This document shows positions 53,522 through 63,500 of a stretch of 64,000 bases of DNA, piece by piece. Where the stretch lies: positions 186,001-250,000 of the forward strand of contig NZ_JAPFBW010000003.1 in the NCBI RefSeq assembly GCF_026153205.1. Reading direction: 5' to 3'. Below the pieces are notes generated by a model. It made no database searches and was not told where the DNA came from. It was given only the letters and a program-made list of their open reading frames with translations. Origin of the DNA: Aquabacterium sp. A7-Y (GTDB taxonomy: Bacteria > Pseudomonadota > Gammaproteobacteria > Burkholderiales > Burkholderiaceae_C). The position numbers and the translations under genes are program-made. Positions within the stretch are counted from its first letter, which is position 1. Each line of letters opens with the position of its first letter.

Positions 53522-53932
53522 ATGTCAGTTTCCACTTCCCCGTCTTCGGGCGCTGACTCGGCGCTCCAGATCCTCGTCGTGGACGACAACCGCGACGCCG
53601 CCGACTCCCTGGCCGAGATCCTGCGTCTGCTGGGCCACACGACTTCGGTGGTGTACAGCGGCAAGGCGGCACTGCAGCACGTCCTGGAGCATCCTGCCGA
53701 CCTGGTGTTCCTCGACCTCGGCCTGCCCGAGCTGGACGGCTACGAGGTCGCGCGCCGCCTGCGCGCCCAATGCGGCGCGCACTTGCGCCTGGTCGCGCTG
53801 ACGGGCTACGGCAGCGAGCAGGACCGCGAGCGCACGCGCGAGGCCGGCTTCGACGAGCACGTGGTCAAGCCGCCCGACCTCGACGAGCTGGAGGCCGCGA
53901 TCGCCCGCTTCGCTGCCGAGCGGACGCGCTGA
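53522..53932 (+). CDS. Stand-alone response regulator receiver protein
   Basis: 136 residues. A single CheY-like receiver: ILVVDDNRDAADSLAEILRLLGH at the start, phospho-acceptor Asp65 in LVFLDLGLPELDGYEVARRLR, LVALTGYGSEQDRERTREAGFDEHVVKPPDLDELEAAI with the conserved Thr and Lys. The LGLPELDG and HVVKPPDLDEL forms are common in receivers attached to or paired with hybrid kinases. No output domain and no adjacent kinase, so it probably works in a phosphorelay with a distant kinase. Confidence 0.92.
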   Translation: MSVSTSPSSGADSALQILVVDDNRDAADSLAEILRLLGHTTSVVYSGKAALQHVLEHPADLVFLDLGLPELDGYEVARRLRAQCGAHLRLVALTGYGSEQDRERTREAGFDEHVVKPPDLDELEAAIARFAAERTR

Positions 53933-53965
53933 GCCGGCGCGGGGGGGGGCGCCGCCCGGCCGCCG

Positions 53966-55261
53966 TCAGAGCAGCTCGTTGAACAGGTAGAAGGTGTTGT
54001 CCTTGAGGCGGTGCCAGAGCCCGCGCTGCTGCCAGGTTTCCAGGCGCAGTTCGACGCAGTGCTGCATGTCGCGCTCGAAGATCTGCTCGAAGCGGCGCGC
54101 CAGCGCGGCGTCGTGCAGGCCCAGCGTGATCTCGTCGTTGGTTTCCAGCGAGCGGTCGTCGAAGTTGCTGGAGCCGATGGCGCACCAGCAGCCGTCCACC
54201 GTCATCATCTTCTGGTGCAGCAGCGTGGTCTGAAACTCGAAGATGCGCACGCCGGCGGCCAGCATCTTGCCGAAGTTGCGGTGCGCGGCATGCTGGACGA
54301 CCGGCATGTCCGAGGCCGCGGCCGACGGCACCATCACGCGCACGTCCACCCCCCGCGCCACGGCGCGGCCGAGGGCCTCGATGGCCTCCAGGTCGGGCAG
54401 GAAGTAGGGGTTCTGGATCCACAGCCGCTGGCGCGCGACGCAGATGACGAGGTGGTGCAGGATCTTCACCGCCGGCGGCGAGCCCTCCGGCTTGACGCAG
54501 GCCAGGTGGACCGCGACCTCACCTTCGCGCTGCAGCACCGGGAACACCGTCTCGCCGACGAAAAGCTCGCCGGTCTCCTCGATCCAGTTCTCGCTGAAGG
54601 CATATTGCACCGCCTGCACGGCGGGACCGCGCAAGCGCACGCCGACGTCGCGGAAGTGCTCCTTGGCGTCGCCGTCGCCCAGCCAGCTGTCGACGATGCA
54701 ATGGCCGCCGAGCATCGCGACGCGGCCGTCGATCACCGCCAGCTTGCGGTGGTCGCGCTCGTTGAACACGCCGATGTTGCGGATGTGCACGGGGTGGTGC
54801 ATGTCGAACTTGCAGCCGGCCTCCTGCAGCCGGCGCTTGGACTCGCGCCCCATCTTGCTGCCGCCGCGTGCGTCCACCAGCACCCGCACCTCGACGCCGG
54901 CGCGACGGCGCTCGACCAGCGCGTCCACCAGGCGCCGGCCGAGCTCGCCGTCCTTCCAGAGGAAGGTTTCGAAGTGCACCGAGTGGCGGGCGGCGGCGAT
55001 CTCCTCGAACAGGGCCTCGAAAAAGCGGCCGTTCTCGAACACCTCGACGGCATTGCCTTCGATGATCGGACCGTGGGTCAGGCCGGCGAGCGAGCCGATC
55101 AGCTCGTTCAGCGGCGCGTCGCAGTCCACCGCCAGGAGCGGGTCGCGGTGGCGCTTGATGGACCAGACGAACAGGATCAGCAGCACCACGGCCGCGAGCA
55201 GCACCAGCACCAGCATGCCGGGACCGTCGGGTTTCAGAAAGTCGAGGAAGTCGCTGCTCAC
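53966..55261 (-). CDS. Cardiolipin synthase-like phospholipase D protein
   Basis: 431 residues from a GTG at 55261; ATG codons further upstream (for example 55381) would add a basic, non-family N-terminus. One membrane helix (GMLVLVLLAAVVLLILFVWSI) near the N-terminus anchors it in the inner membrane. Two PLD domains follow, with HKD motifs HRKLAVID (about residue 175) and HQKMMTVD (about 355), each followed by Gly-Ser/Gly-Gly and Asn/Asp residues (GSSNFDDRSLETNDEITLG). These join two phosphatidylglycerols, or PG and PE, into cardiolipin. The length is slightly shorter than ClsA, so it may be a ClsB/ClsC-like form. Confidence 0.88.
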   Translation of the reverse strand: MSSDFLDFLKPDGPGMLVLVLLAAVVLLILFVWSIKRHRDPLLAVDCDAPLNELIGSLAGLTHGPIIEGNAVEVFENGRFFEALFEEIAAARHSVHFETFLWKDGELGRRLVDALVERRRAGVEVRVLVDARGGSKMGRESKRRLQEAGCKFDMHHPVHIRNIGVFNERDHRKLAVIDGRVAMLGGHCIVDSWLGDGDAKEHFRDVGVRLRGPAVQAVQYAFSENWIEETGELFVGETVFPVLQREGEVAVHLACVKPEGSPPAVKILHHLVICVARQRLWIQNPYFLPDLEAIEALGRAVARGVDVRVMVPSAAASDMPVVQHAAHRNFGKMLAAGVRIFEFQTTLLHQKMMTVDGCWCAIGSSNFDDRSLETNDEITLGLHDAALARRFEQIFERDMQHCVELRLETWQQRGLWHRLKDNTFYLFNELL

Positions 55262-55543
55262 GGTGCCGCGCCCGCGCCTGGTGTGCTGATGTGCAGGCGG
55301 AACACGGACGTCGACAAAGCGGCAAACCACAAGCGCATGGGCGATCCTCGTCGGGGGACGCTGCGATGCTAACGGAGCCATGCGGAAGCTGCAGCGGGCG
55401 GCTCGGGGCCGCGCACACACGGACGCAGCTGTTTCAGACGTGAAGCTTTCGGCCCGCGACGCCACCTGGCCCGAAGGTGGGCAGCGCCGAGACGAGACAG
55501 GTCCCGGCCGGTTACATCCGACCGCGGCGCCGGGTCGAAGCGC

Positions 55544-56644
55544 TCAGGCGGCCTGGAGGCCGGTCTGGCCTGCGCGCCCGAAACGCCGGCTCAGGTCGGT
55601 CGCCGCTTCGGCCAGCGGCGCGGGAGCCAGCGAGACGAGCGAGACCTGGACCGCAGGGTCGGAGGCGCCGGGGCTGTGTTTGCGCGATCGCTCGTAGCAG
55701 GGGTCGTAGTGGGCGCTGATCACGCGTTCGGACAGCTCCTCGACCCGGCCTTGCGCGGCGAGCCTCTCCCACAGGTCCAGCTCGTCCCCGCCCACCAGGG
55801 GCTTGAGCGGTCGCAGCTTCTCGACCATCGCGCGCGGGTCGGCGGCGAGATGCGCGTATTCCTGCTGCAGCAGCCGCACCCGGTCGGGCAGGGGCGCCGA
55901 GACCAGGAAAGGCCTGGCGGACCGCATCGCCTGGTAGAGCGCATCGGGCAGCTGGATGTTGCCGATCTTCTTGCTCTCGGCCTCGATCCAGACCGGCGCT
56001 GCCAGATCGAAGCGGCGCAACTGCTCGAGCAGCAGGCTGTCGAAGAGTTTCTGGCTCGGCTGCGACCGCCCGGGCAGGGCACCGAGCAGCGAGCCGCGGT
56101 GCACCGCGAGGCCCTCCAGGTCCAGCACCTGCTCGCCGGCTTCGCGCAGCGCCTGCAGCAGGCGCGTCTTGCCGCAGCCGGTCGATCCGGCCAGCAGCCG
56201 CAGGTCGAGATGCGGCGGCAGCGTCTCCAGGCTGCCCCGCACCCAGCGCCGGTAGTTTTTCCAGCCGCCCTTGATCAGGTCGGTCTTGAAGCCGGTGTTG
56301 CGCAGGATTTCGGCCCACACCCCGCTGCGTTTGCCGCCCCGGAAGCAGTAGACGAGGATGCGATCGTCGCGCGTGTAGCGCGACAGTACCGTGCCGATGT
56401 GATCGGCGATGTTCCTCAGTGCGTACTGGGAGCCCCGAAGATAGGCCGCATGCGGATTGTCGCGGTAGAGGGTGCCGACCTCGGCGAACTCGACATCGTC
56501 CACGACCGGCAGGTTGACGGCCCCGGGGAGGTGGTCCTCGGCGTACTCGCGAGGGGAGCGGGCGTCGATCACGAGCGCGTAGTCGGAGAACTCGCGCACA
56601 CCGAGTTCTTGGGGATGGACCAGGGGAGTCGGGGACGTTGACAT
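55544..56644 (-). CDS. mnmH: tRNA 2-selenouridine synthase (MnmH/SelU)
   Basis: 366 residues from the ATG at 56644. MnmH exchanges sulfur for selenium at the wobble 2-thiouridine of tRNA, via geranylated intermediates. The rhodanese domain (residues 15-130) has DYALVIDARSPREYAEDHLPGAVNLPVVDD and catalytic Cys100 in VYCFRGGKRSGVWA. The P-loop domain has GSTGCGKT at 153-160 and VWIEAESKKIGNIQLP. Length and domain order match the family. No selD gene is seen in the window; without selenophosphate the enzyme would still geranylate tRNA. Confidence 0.93.
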   Translation of the reverse strand: MSTSPTPLVHPQELGVREFSDYALVIDARSPREYAEDHLPGAVNLPVVDDVEFAEVGTLYRDNPHAAYLRGSQYALRNIADHIGTVLSRYTRDDRILVYCFRGGKRSGVWAEILRNTGFKTDLIKGGWKNYRRWVRGSLETLPPHLDLRLLAGSTGCGKTRLLQALREAGEQVLDLEGLAVHRGSLLGALPGRSQPSQKLFDSLLLEQLRRFDLAAPVWIEAESKKIGNIQLPDALYQAMRSARPFLVSAPLPDRVRLLQQEYAHLAADPRAMVEKLRPLKPLVGGDELDLWERLAAQGRVEELSERVISAHYDPCYERSRKHSPGASDPAVQVSLVSLAPAPLAEAATDLSRRFGRAGQTGLQAA

Positions 56645-56959
56645 GCAAAACAAGCGCTGAAGACAGGCAGGAGATGGTTCACTGCAAGGCGTGATTGTTG
56701 CCTGCCTGCGGGAGGCCGATGCGGCGGCGGAGCTGACGAGGGTAGCTCAGATCGCGCGCGCCGGCCGCGTGCGCCGGCGGCGCCCAGCCAATTCGGTCAC
56801 GCCGGCGGCCGGGACGATTCCCTCAGGCAAGGCAGCGAGTGTCGGCAAGCAGGCGGGGAAGCCGCAGTGCCGGAAGTCATGGGCGGCACTGCAAGGCGAA
56901 GAAGGGCGGGGCTGGCGCCCCGCCCGACGGCCCCGGGGAGGGGCCGCGCGGTAGCTCTT
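56645..56959. other. Non-coding stretch between mnmH and the RTX gene
   Basis: No gene is supported. It includes the GC-rich hairpin listed separately near its right end, and presumably the mnmH promoter at its left end, where the minus-strand start faces it. Confidence 0.5.
56904..56925 (-). terminator. Likely terminator of the RTX gene
   Basis: A strong GC hairpin (GGGCGGGGC / CCCCGCCC arms with a short loop) lies some 60 bases past the RTX stop on its strand and is followed there by a pyrimidine tail (TTCTTC). The T-run is weak, so efficiency is uncertain. Confidence 0.5.
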
Positions 56960-58174
56960 CTACCGCAGTGGAAGGCCGAAAAAAGTCAGGCGCCGAAGAC
57001 GAAGTCGGCGTTGGTCAGGGAGCCCGCAACGGCGGGGTCGACGCTGCCGAGCAGCAGGGCGTCGTTGCCGGTGGGCGTGGTCGGGTTGTAGAAGATCTGG
57101 CCGGTGGCGGTGTTGACGTAGATGCCGCTGGCGGCGCCCGCGGCGTTGGGGTTGCTGTCCGGGGGGGAATTTGAAGAAGGAGCCGGCAGCCAGCGGATTG
57201 CCGGGTGTTGCTCCACCGGCAAAGGCCACGCCGACCAGGCCGGGATCGAGCGCGCCCGCGAGGCTCGCATCCAGCGCGTTGGACAGCACGATGGTGTCGT
57301 CCGCCACGACGAAGTCGAGGATGGCGTCGGCATTGCCCGCGCCGGAGAGCGAGAAGACGAAGCTGTCCTGCCCGTTGCCGCCGGTGAGCGTGTCGACGCC
57401 GGCACCGCCGTTGAGCGTGTCGATGCCGGCACCGCCGTTCAGGGTGTCGTCGCCGGCGCCGCCGTTCAGCACGTCCTGGCCGTTTTGACCGTTGAGCGTG
57501 TCGATGCCGGCACCGCCGTTGAGGGTGTCCGCACCGTTCTGGCCGTCCAGCGTGTCGTTGTCGGCACCGCCGTTGAGGGTGTCCGCGCCGATGCCCCCGT
57601 CGATCAGGTCGTCGCCGTCACCGCCGTTCAGGGTGTCGTCGCCGTTTTCGCCGTACACCTCGTCGTTGCCGCCTTCGCCGTTGAGGGTGTCGCCGCCGTT
57701 GCTGCCCCACAGCTCATCGACCCCGGCACCGCCGTTGAGCGTGTCGAGGCCGTTGCCCCCCCACAGGGTGTCGTTGCCGACGCCGCCGTTGAGCGTGTCG
57801 TTGCCGTTGCCGCCGTGCAGCGTGTCGTTGCCGGCGCCGCCGGAGAGGGTGTTGGCGGCGTCGTTGCCGGTGAGGATGTTGTTGAGCGCGTTGCCGGTGC
57901 CGTTGAGCGCGCCGGCCACCGTGCTGTCGAGCGTGAGATTCTCGAGGTTGTTGCCCAGCGTGTAGTTGGCGAGGCGCGAGACCACGGTGTCGGTGCCTTG
58001 GCCTGCGGCTTCGACCACCACGTCGCCGATCGAGTTGACGTTGTAGGTGTCGTTGCCGGCGAAGCCGACCATGACGTCCTCGCCGGCGGACCAGTTGGCA
58101 TTCAGGATGGAGCTGGGATCGTCGCTGTCGTCGACCAACACATCGTTGGCGGCGGTGCCGTTGATGATTGCCAT
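56960..58174 (-). CDS. RTX calcium-binding repeat protein (probable type I secretion substrate), 3' frameshift
   Basis: About 400 residues from the ATG at 58174; GGAG sits six bases upstream and rules out the ATG at 58180, which abuts it. After an N-terminal segment (AIINGTAANDVLVDDSDDPSS) come RTX nonapeptides, roughly twenty copies of the GGxGxDxLx type (GGAGNDTLHGGNGNDTLNGG), which form a calcium-dependent parallel beta-roll. A C-terminal domain follows (FVFSLSGAGNADAILDFVVADDTIVLSNALDA). There is no Sec signal, as expected for type I export. A run of seven Gs at 57161-57167 throws the read frame into shadow sequence; with six, it continues SNPNAAGAASGIYVNTATGQIFYNP to a stop at 56986. No transporter is adjacent. 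Confidence 0.82.
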   Translation of the reverse strand: MAIINGTAANDVLVDDSDDPSSILNANWSAGEDVMVGFAGNDTYNVNSIGDVVVEAAGQGTDTVVSRLANYTLGNNLENLTLDSTVAGALNGTGNALNNILTGNDAANTLSGGAGNDTLHGGNGNDTLNGGVGNDTLWGGNGLDTLNGGAGVDELWGSNGGDTLNGEGGNDEVYGENGDDTLNGGDGDDLIDGGIGADTLNGGADNDTLDGQNGADTLNGGAGIDTLNGQNGQDVLNGGAGDDTLNGGAGIDTLNGGAGVDTLTGGNGQDSFVFSLSGAGNADAILDFVVADDTIVLSNALDASLAGALDPGLVGVAFAGGATPGNPLAAGSFFKFPPGQQPQRRGRRQRHLRQHRHRPDLLQPDHAHRQRRPAARQRRPRRCGLPDQRRLRLRRLTFFGLPLR

Positions 58175-58450
58175 TTTCATCTCCTTTTTCGGGATGGCCC
58201 GGACACGGCGGGCGCCGCGCCCCCGCCGTGTCCGAGGCACGGCGGCTGCACGGGAGGTGCAGGGAAATGGGACAGTAGGTCACGGCCGGGACGCCGACAA
58301 CGGCAACTGTTGGCAGTTGCGCCGGGGCCGGTGGTGGAGGCAGGAGCGCGTCTTGGGATAATGGCCGGTTTTCCTTGCCGCCATGGCGGCGATTTTTCCG
58401 TCATGGAATCCATGCCGGCGCTGCCTGCCTGACCCAACGACCGCGTTTTG

Positions 58451-59884
58451 ATGAGTTCGATCACGTTCTTCGAAGGAGAGCGGCACACCTTCTTCCGCCC
58501 CTTGCACAGCTCGCGTCGGGAACTGGTGGTCGCGTGCCTGCGTGCCCTGTACGAAAGGCTGCACGGGCCGGCCGCCGATTACGCGCATAACCTCACCCGC
58601 GAAACGCTCAAGGAGCTGCTGCTGCCGGTGGTGCGCGAGCACCTGGAGGCGGTGGAGGCCGATGGCGAGCCGGATGAGTTCAACGGCGCCGAAAGCCGCG
58701 ACCCGCAGCAGCTGACCTCGCTGCTGATGCGGGTGCTGCTGCGCGACGGCTGGCTGGAGCAGTTCCCCGACCGCCAGGGCCTGGTGACGGCCTTTCGCTT
58801 TTCGCGCCCGGGAGTGCTGTTTGCCGAGGTCTTCTGGTCGCTCAACCGGCCCAGCCAGAGCCGCCAGCGCAACATGCGCAGCTGCCGCAACTCGCTGGAC
58901 GCGGCCCTCGCCGAGCGCGGCGACGCGCACGACCTGGTGGACGCCTACGAATACGCGGTGCAGGTCAACCGCGACCTGTCCGAGGGCATCGACTATTTCC
59001 AGGAGCTGCTCAGGCGGCTGATGCGCGAGGCCACCCTGCATTCGCAGTGGGACGAGTTTGTCGAGTTTCTGGAGCGCTTTCGCCGCAACTACTCCAAGCA
59101 GCTCACGGCCGACAACGCGACACTCAACCGCGAGGCGATCCGCCAGAAGCTGGAGCGCCTGCGCAGCGAGGTGCCGGGGCCGAAACGCCAGCGCATGGAA
59201 GAGCAGCTGCACGACATCGCCCAGTGGGCGGTGCGCGAGCACACCGGCGGCTCGGTCTACGACTGGCTGCTCGACCGCATCGATGATGTGGTCAACGCGG
59301 CCTGCGAATCCAAGCAGCCCGGCTTCATCAAGGCGATGGACAGCTACCTGAAGCGGGTCGCGGGCCTGGTGCAGCAGTCGATGATGCTGCGCTCGGGGCA
59401 GAACCGGCATGCCTGGCTGGCGGCGATCCAGAAACTGTCGGCGCTCGAGCTGCCGCGCCAGGAGCGCCTGCTGGCGGCCATCGGCGAGCGCCTCTCCTTC
59501 GTCGAGCTGCGCTTGCTCGATCCGTCGAGCTTCAGGCTGCGCTCCGCGGTGCAGCGGCGCAAGGCGGTGACGGTCTCGATCCAGCCGCGCCCGAGCCGCG
59601 AGGCGCGCCTGGAGGCGGCGATGAAACGCGCCGAGACCGAGGCTTTCGCGGTCGCCAACGAGGAGCTGGCCGACAAGCTGCGCGAGGACCTGAAGCTGTT
59701 CCGCCACCCGATCCGCCTTTCCTCGCTGCCGGTGGGCAGCGCCCGCGAGCTGCTGCAGGTGATGCAGGCGGTCGAGGCGGTGCGCAACGCGCGCGGCCGC
59801 GACCTGGTGGCCCGGCCGCTGCCGGGACGGCTCGACAACGAGTACTTCAGCGGCGCCGACTACGAAATCGATTTGAAGAAGTAA
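58451..59884 (+). CDS. jetA: Wadjet anti-plasmid system protein JetA
   Basis: 477 residues from the ATG at 58451 (a TTG codon precedes it). JetA is the kleisin-like (MksF-like) subunit of Wadjet, an SMC complex that recognises and cleaves circular plasmid DNA. Visible features are the N-terminal winged-helix region (FFEGERHTFFRPLHSSRRELVVACLRALYERLHG) and long charged helices (VDAYEYAVQVNRDLSEGIDYFQELLRRLMREATLHSQWDEFVEFLERFRRNYSKQL). The C-terminus ends RPLPGRLDNEYFSGADYEIDLKK. It matches the DUF5716/JetA type. Followed after four bases by jetB; the three genes are one operon. Confidence 0.85.
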   Translation: MSSITFFEGERHTFFRPLHSSRRELVVACLRALYERLHGPAADYAHNLTRETLKELLLPVVREHLEAVEADGEPDEFNGAESRDPQQLTSLLMRVLLRDGWLEQFPDRQGLVTAFRFSRPGVLFAEVFWSLNRPSQSRQRNMRSCRNSLDAALAERGDAHDLVDAYEYAVQVNRDLSEGIDYFQELLRRLMREATLHSQWDEFVEFLERFRRNYSKQLTADNATLNREAIRQKLERLRSEVPGPKRQRMEEQLHDIAQWAVREHTGGSVYDWLLDRIDDVVNAACESKQPGFIKAMDSYLKRVAGLVQQSMMLRSGQNRHAWLAAIQKLSALELPRQERLLAAIGERLSFVELRLLDPSSFRLRSAVQRRKAVTVSIQPRPSREARLEAAMKRAETEAFAVANEELADKLREDLKLFRHPIRLSSLPVGSARELLQVMQAVEAVRNARGRDLVARPLPGRLDNEYFSGADYEIDLKK

Positions 59885-59888
59885 AGAG

Positions 59889-60593
59889 ATGAGCTTGACG
59901 ACCTCCGTGCAGGAACAGCTTGCACAAGCCAACCTTTCGCGCGAACGATTCCGCGAACTCATCACGCGGCTCTTGTCCTGGGGCGTGCTGGTGCGCGACG
60001 AGGACCGCACCGAGCAGCTGCTCTACGACGACGCACGCCGCGTCGAGGGCCTGCTGTCGGACTACTTCGACCTGGCCGGCCTGCTGCTGCACCATGACAG
60101 CAACGCGCAGTTCTTCCGCCTCTACGGCCCGGGCGCCGTGGTCGACGGCCTGCCCGAGGACACCCTGGAGCCGGTGCCTTCACTGAAGGCGCGCGTCTCG
60201 GCCGACTTCGTCGCCGCGGCGCTGGCCTTGCGCTTCCTCTACCAGGAGCGCCTCAACGGCGGCTACATCGACCCCCAGGGCGAGGCGCTGGTGAGCTTCG
60301 AGGACCTGGCGGCCACCTTGCAGACGCAGATCAAGCGGCCGCTGCCGGCCGGCACCACCGACCGCATGGCGCTGCTGGCCGAGCTCAAGCGCCACCGGCT
60401 GCTGCGTTATGCCTCGACCTTCTCGATCGCCGACGAGGACGCCTACCTGGCGATCCGCCCGACCATCCTGGGCGTGGTGAGCAACGACGCGCTGGCTGCG
60501 GCGCTGGAGGCCGAAGGCCGCATCGAAGCCGAGTCCGAGGCTGCAGCCGAGCCGGCAGCCGGGGCCGCCCAGGCCGAAGGAGTCGCATCATGA
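59889..60593 (+). CDS. jetB: Wadjet anti-plasmid system protein JetB (DUF4194)
   Basis: 234 residues, four bases after jetA. JetB is the MksE/KITE-type winged-helix subunit (DUF4194) that binds JetA. Family features: FRELITRLLSWGVLVRDEDRTEQLLYDDARRVEGLLSDYFDLAGLLLHHDSNAQFFRLYGPGA near the N-terminus, VSADFVAAALALRFLYQERL in the middle and LAELKRHRLLRYASTFSIADEDAYLAIRPTILGVVSNDAL. The last ~30 residues are an Ala/Glu tail. The stop overlaps jetC as ATGA, so stoichiometry with JetC is probably set by translational coupling. Confidence 0.87.
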   Translation: MSLTTSVQEQLAQANLSRERFRELITRLLSWGVLVRDEDRTEQLLYDDARRVEGLLSDYFDLAGLLLHHDSNAQFFRLYGPGAVVDGLPEDTLEPVPSLKARVSADFVAAALALRFLYQERLNGGYIDPQGEALVSFEDLAATLQTQIKRPLPAGTTDRMALLAELKRHRLLRYASTFSIADEDAYLAIRPTILGVVSNDALAAALEAEGRIEAESEAAAEPAAGAAQAEGVAS

Positions 60594-63500
60594 AGCTGGA
60601 CCGGCTGGTGCTTGTCAACTGGGGCCAGATCCGCCCCGGCGACTACGAAATGGGCAACATGACGCTGCTGACCGGCGAGACCGGCTCGGGCAAGTCCACG
60701 ATGCTCGATGCCTTGCAGACCGTCATGACGGCGGCCTACAAGGGCATCTTCAACTACAACCCCGGCCAGGACGAGGTCAGCCAGGACCAGCGGCGCGGCA
60801 AGTCCAAGCGCACGCTGGAGTCCTACGTGGTGGGGGCCGAGTACAGCAAGTTCTCGCGCCCCGACGGTGCGCAGGGCTACATCGCCGCGGTGTTCCGGCC
60901 CGACGGCGACGAGGAGGAGCTGCGGCCCTTCACCGCCCTGGTGGCCGCCTCGGCCCGCGTGGAAGGGCCGGCCGAGCGCCGCCAGGCGCAGCTGGAGCGC
61001 CTCGAACTGGTCATCGTCGATGACGCGGTGTTGAGCTACCGCGACTTCCTCGAGGACGCCCAGGCCGGCGAGTGGGTGCCGGTCGACGCCGTGGTGCGCC
61101 GGCTGAAGGCGAAATACCCGCGCGTGATGGTCTACGGGCAACTGAAGAAGGACTATCTGTGCGGCCTGTTCGGCCGCTTCCGCGGCCGCAGCAGCACCGG
61201 CTGGGAGGAGGCCGCAGGCGCGGCGCGCGCCTGGTGCCAGTCGATCGCCTACCGGCCCATCGGCTCGGTGCACGAGCTGGTGCGCGACGAGATCCTGGAG
61301 TTCGACGCCAAGCTGCTGCAGGAAAGCATCGAGCGTATCGGCGGGCTGATGCGCCAAGTCACCCATCTCAAGCAGGAAGGCTCGCGCCTGCAAGCCAGCG
61401 TGGCGCGCCTGAGCGAGTTGCATGGCCTGGTGCGGCAGACCACCGGCGCCTTCGAGCAGCAGGTGCAGCACGACCTGCTGCTGGCGCGCCTGCAGTTGCA
61501 GGCCGACGAGGAGGCTCAGGCGACGCGTGCCCGCCAGATCGAGGACGACCGGACGCTGATCCAGCAGGAAGCCGCCAAGATCGCCGGCTGGCAGGCCCGG
61601 CGCGCCTCGCTCGACGCCAGCCGCATCGGGCTGGAGGCCCGCAAGCTGGGCATCGCCGCGCATGCCCAGAAAGAAGACCTGGACAAGCAGCTGCAGGGCG
61701 CGACCCAGACCGCGCGCGTCACGCTGGAAGGTCTGAGCCGTGCGCTGATGGCCGCCGGCTTGCTGGACCAGACCGCCCGCCAGCTGAGCGGGCGTGACCT
61801 GCCCGAGGACTTTCCCAAGCTGCGCTCCGCGGTGAAGCGGGTGGCCCGCACCTTGGCCGCCACCTCGCTGGACCGGCTGGCCGACTACCAGGATGCGGTG
61901 ACCGCAGCGGCCGGCGACGCCGAGCTCAACAGCGCGCGCCTGCAGCAGCTGGCGCAGGCCTTCGACGGCGCCAACACCGGCATCGAGGCCGTGCACGCGG
62001 CGCTGGTGGGCCCACAGGACAGCGTTTCGCTGGCGGTGGCGGCCGAGGAGGTCGCGCTGGCACAGCGGCTGGAGGAGGCCCAGCGCGCGGTGCGCGAGCT
62101 GGGTGCGCGCAAGTCGCGCCTGGTGGCCGGCGGCGGCAACTACCCGCCGCAGGTGGCGCGTGCGCTGGACCTGATGCGCGAGTCGCTGCCGCAGGCCCAT
62201 GTGCAGGTGCTGTGCGACCTGATCGAGCCGCTGTCGCCCGAGTGGCAGCCGGCCATCGAGGGCTATTTGGACCATGCGCGCTTCAACTTCGTCGTCGATC
62301 CCGACTGGGAGACCCGCGCGATCGACTTCGTGCAGGCGCGCGGCTTGCGCTCGAAGGTCATCCAGGGCTCGCTGTGCCTCAAGCGCGCCAACCCCGGTCT
62401 GGTGCCGGCCGACTCCATCATCCACGAGCTCAAGACCGCCAACCCGGTGGCCGAGGCCTACCTGGTGGAGCAGTACGGGGGGGTGGTCAAGGTGCGCTCC
62501 TCCGAAGAGCTGCGCCGCACGCCGCGCGGGCTGACGCGCGACGGCAAGGGCAGCGGCTCGCGCACCCTGTTCGCCACCGAAAACCGCGAGCTGGTGTTCG
62601 GCCGCCACGCCCGCGAGGCCGCGCTGGCCCAGGCGGGCGGCGAGCTGGAGCGCGCCGAGCAGGATGTGCAGCGCCTGCAGACGCTGGCGTCCGAGCTGCA
62701 GGGCATCAAGCGCCCGCTGCAAAGCCTGCGCGAGCCGCGTTTCGAGGCGGCGCCGCTGACCGAGGCGGCCCGCATCATCGATGCCGCGCGCCGCTCGCTG
62801 TCGCAGCTCAATCTGGCCGAGCTGAACGACCTGGAAACCGAGATCGGCCGCATCGTGGCCGAAATCCAAGCTTACGAAGCCAACATCGAGGCCGCGCAGC
62901 GCGAGATGAACCGGGCCGAAGCGCGCATCGAGGCCGCCGAGCAGGCGATCCGGCAGATCCGCCAGGGCCAGGACGCCCGCTTCCAGGCCCGCGAGGTGCA
63001 GATCGGCCGCCTCAAGCGGCTCTGCGAGGCCAACCCCGAGCGCAACTACAGCGTGCTCTCGGAGGAGGTCGAGGACATGCTCAAGGCCGGCACGCCGGAC
63101 CTCGACGCCCTCCGGCGCAAGCTCGAGCTGCTGAACAAGCAGCCCGATCAGTTGCTCGGCGAGGTGCGCGAGTCGCTGGCGGCCTACAACAGCCAGTGCC
63201 GCGCCGAGGAGCGCTTCGCGGTGGCGCTGCCGCACCACCATGACGGTGCCACCTTCGATGCCAATTACGCCCCGCTGGTGGCGCTCGGGCGCTCGGTGCA
63301 GGAAACGCTGGACGGCCTGCGCAGCATCGGCCTGTACCACAATCGCAGCGAGCTGGAGAAGGCGGAGAAGTCCTTCCACGACGTCTTCACCAAGCAGTTC
63401 TGCGTCGAGATCAAGAGCCGGGTGGAGGACGGCATCCGCACCCTGCGCCAGCTCAACAACGAGCTGCGCAACCTGAGCTTCGGGCCCGACCGCTTCGACA

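Noticed and set aside
57400-57900. Regularly repeated DNA resembling a CRISPR array
   Set aside because: The repeats are 27-base units coding for RTX nonapeptides in one open frame, with no constant-repeat/unique-spacer structure.
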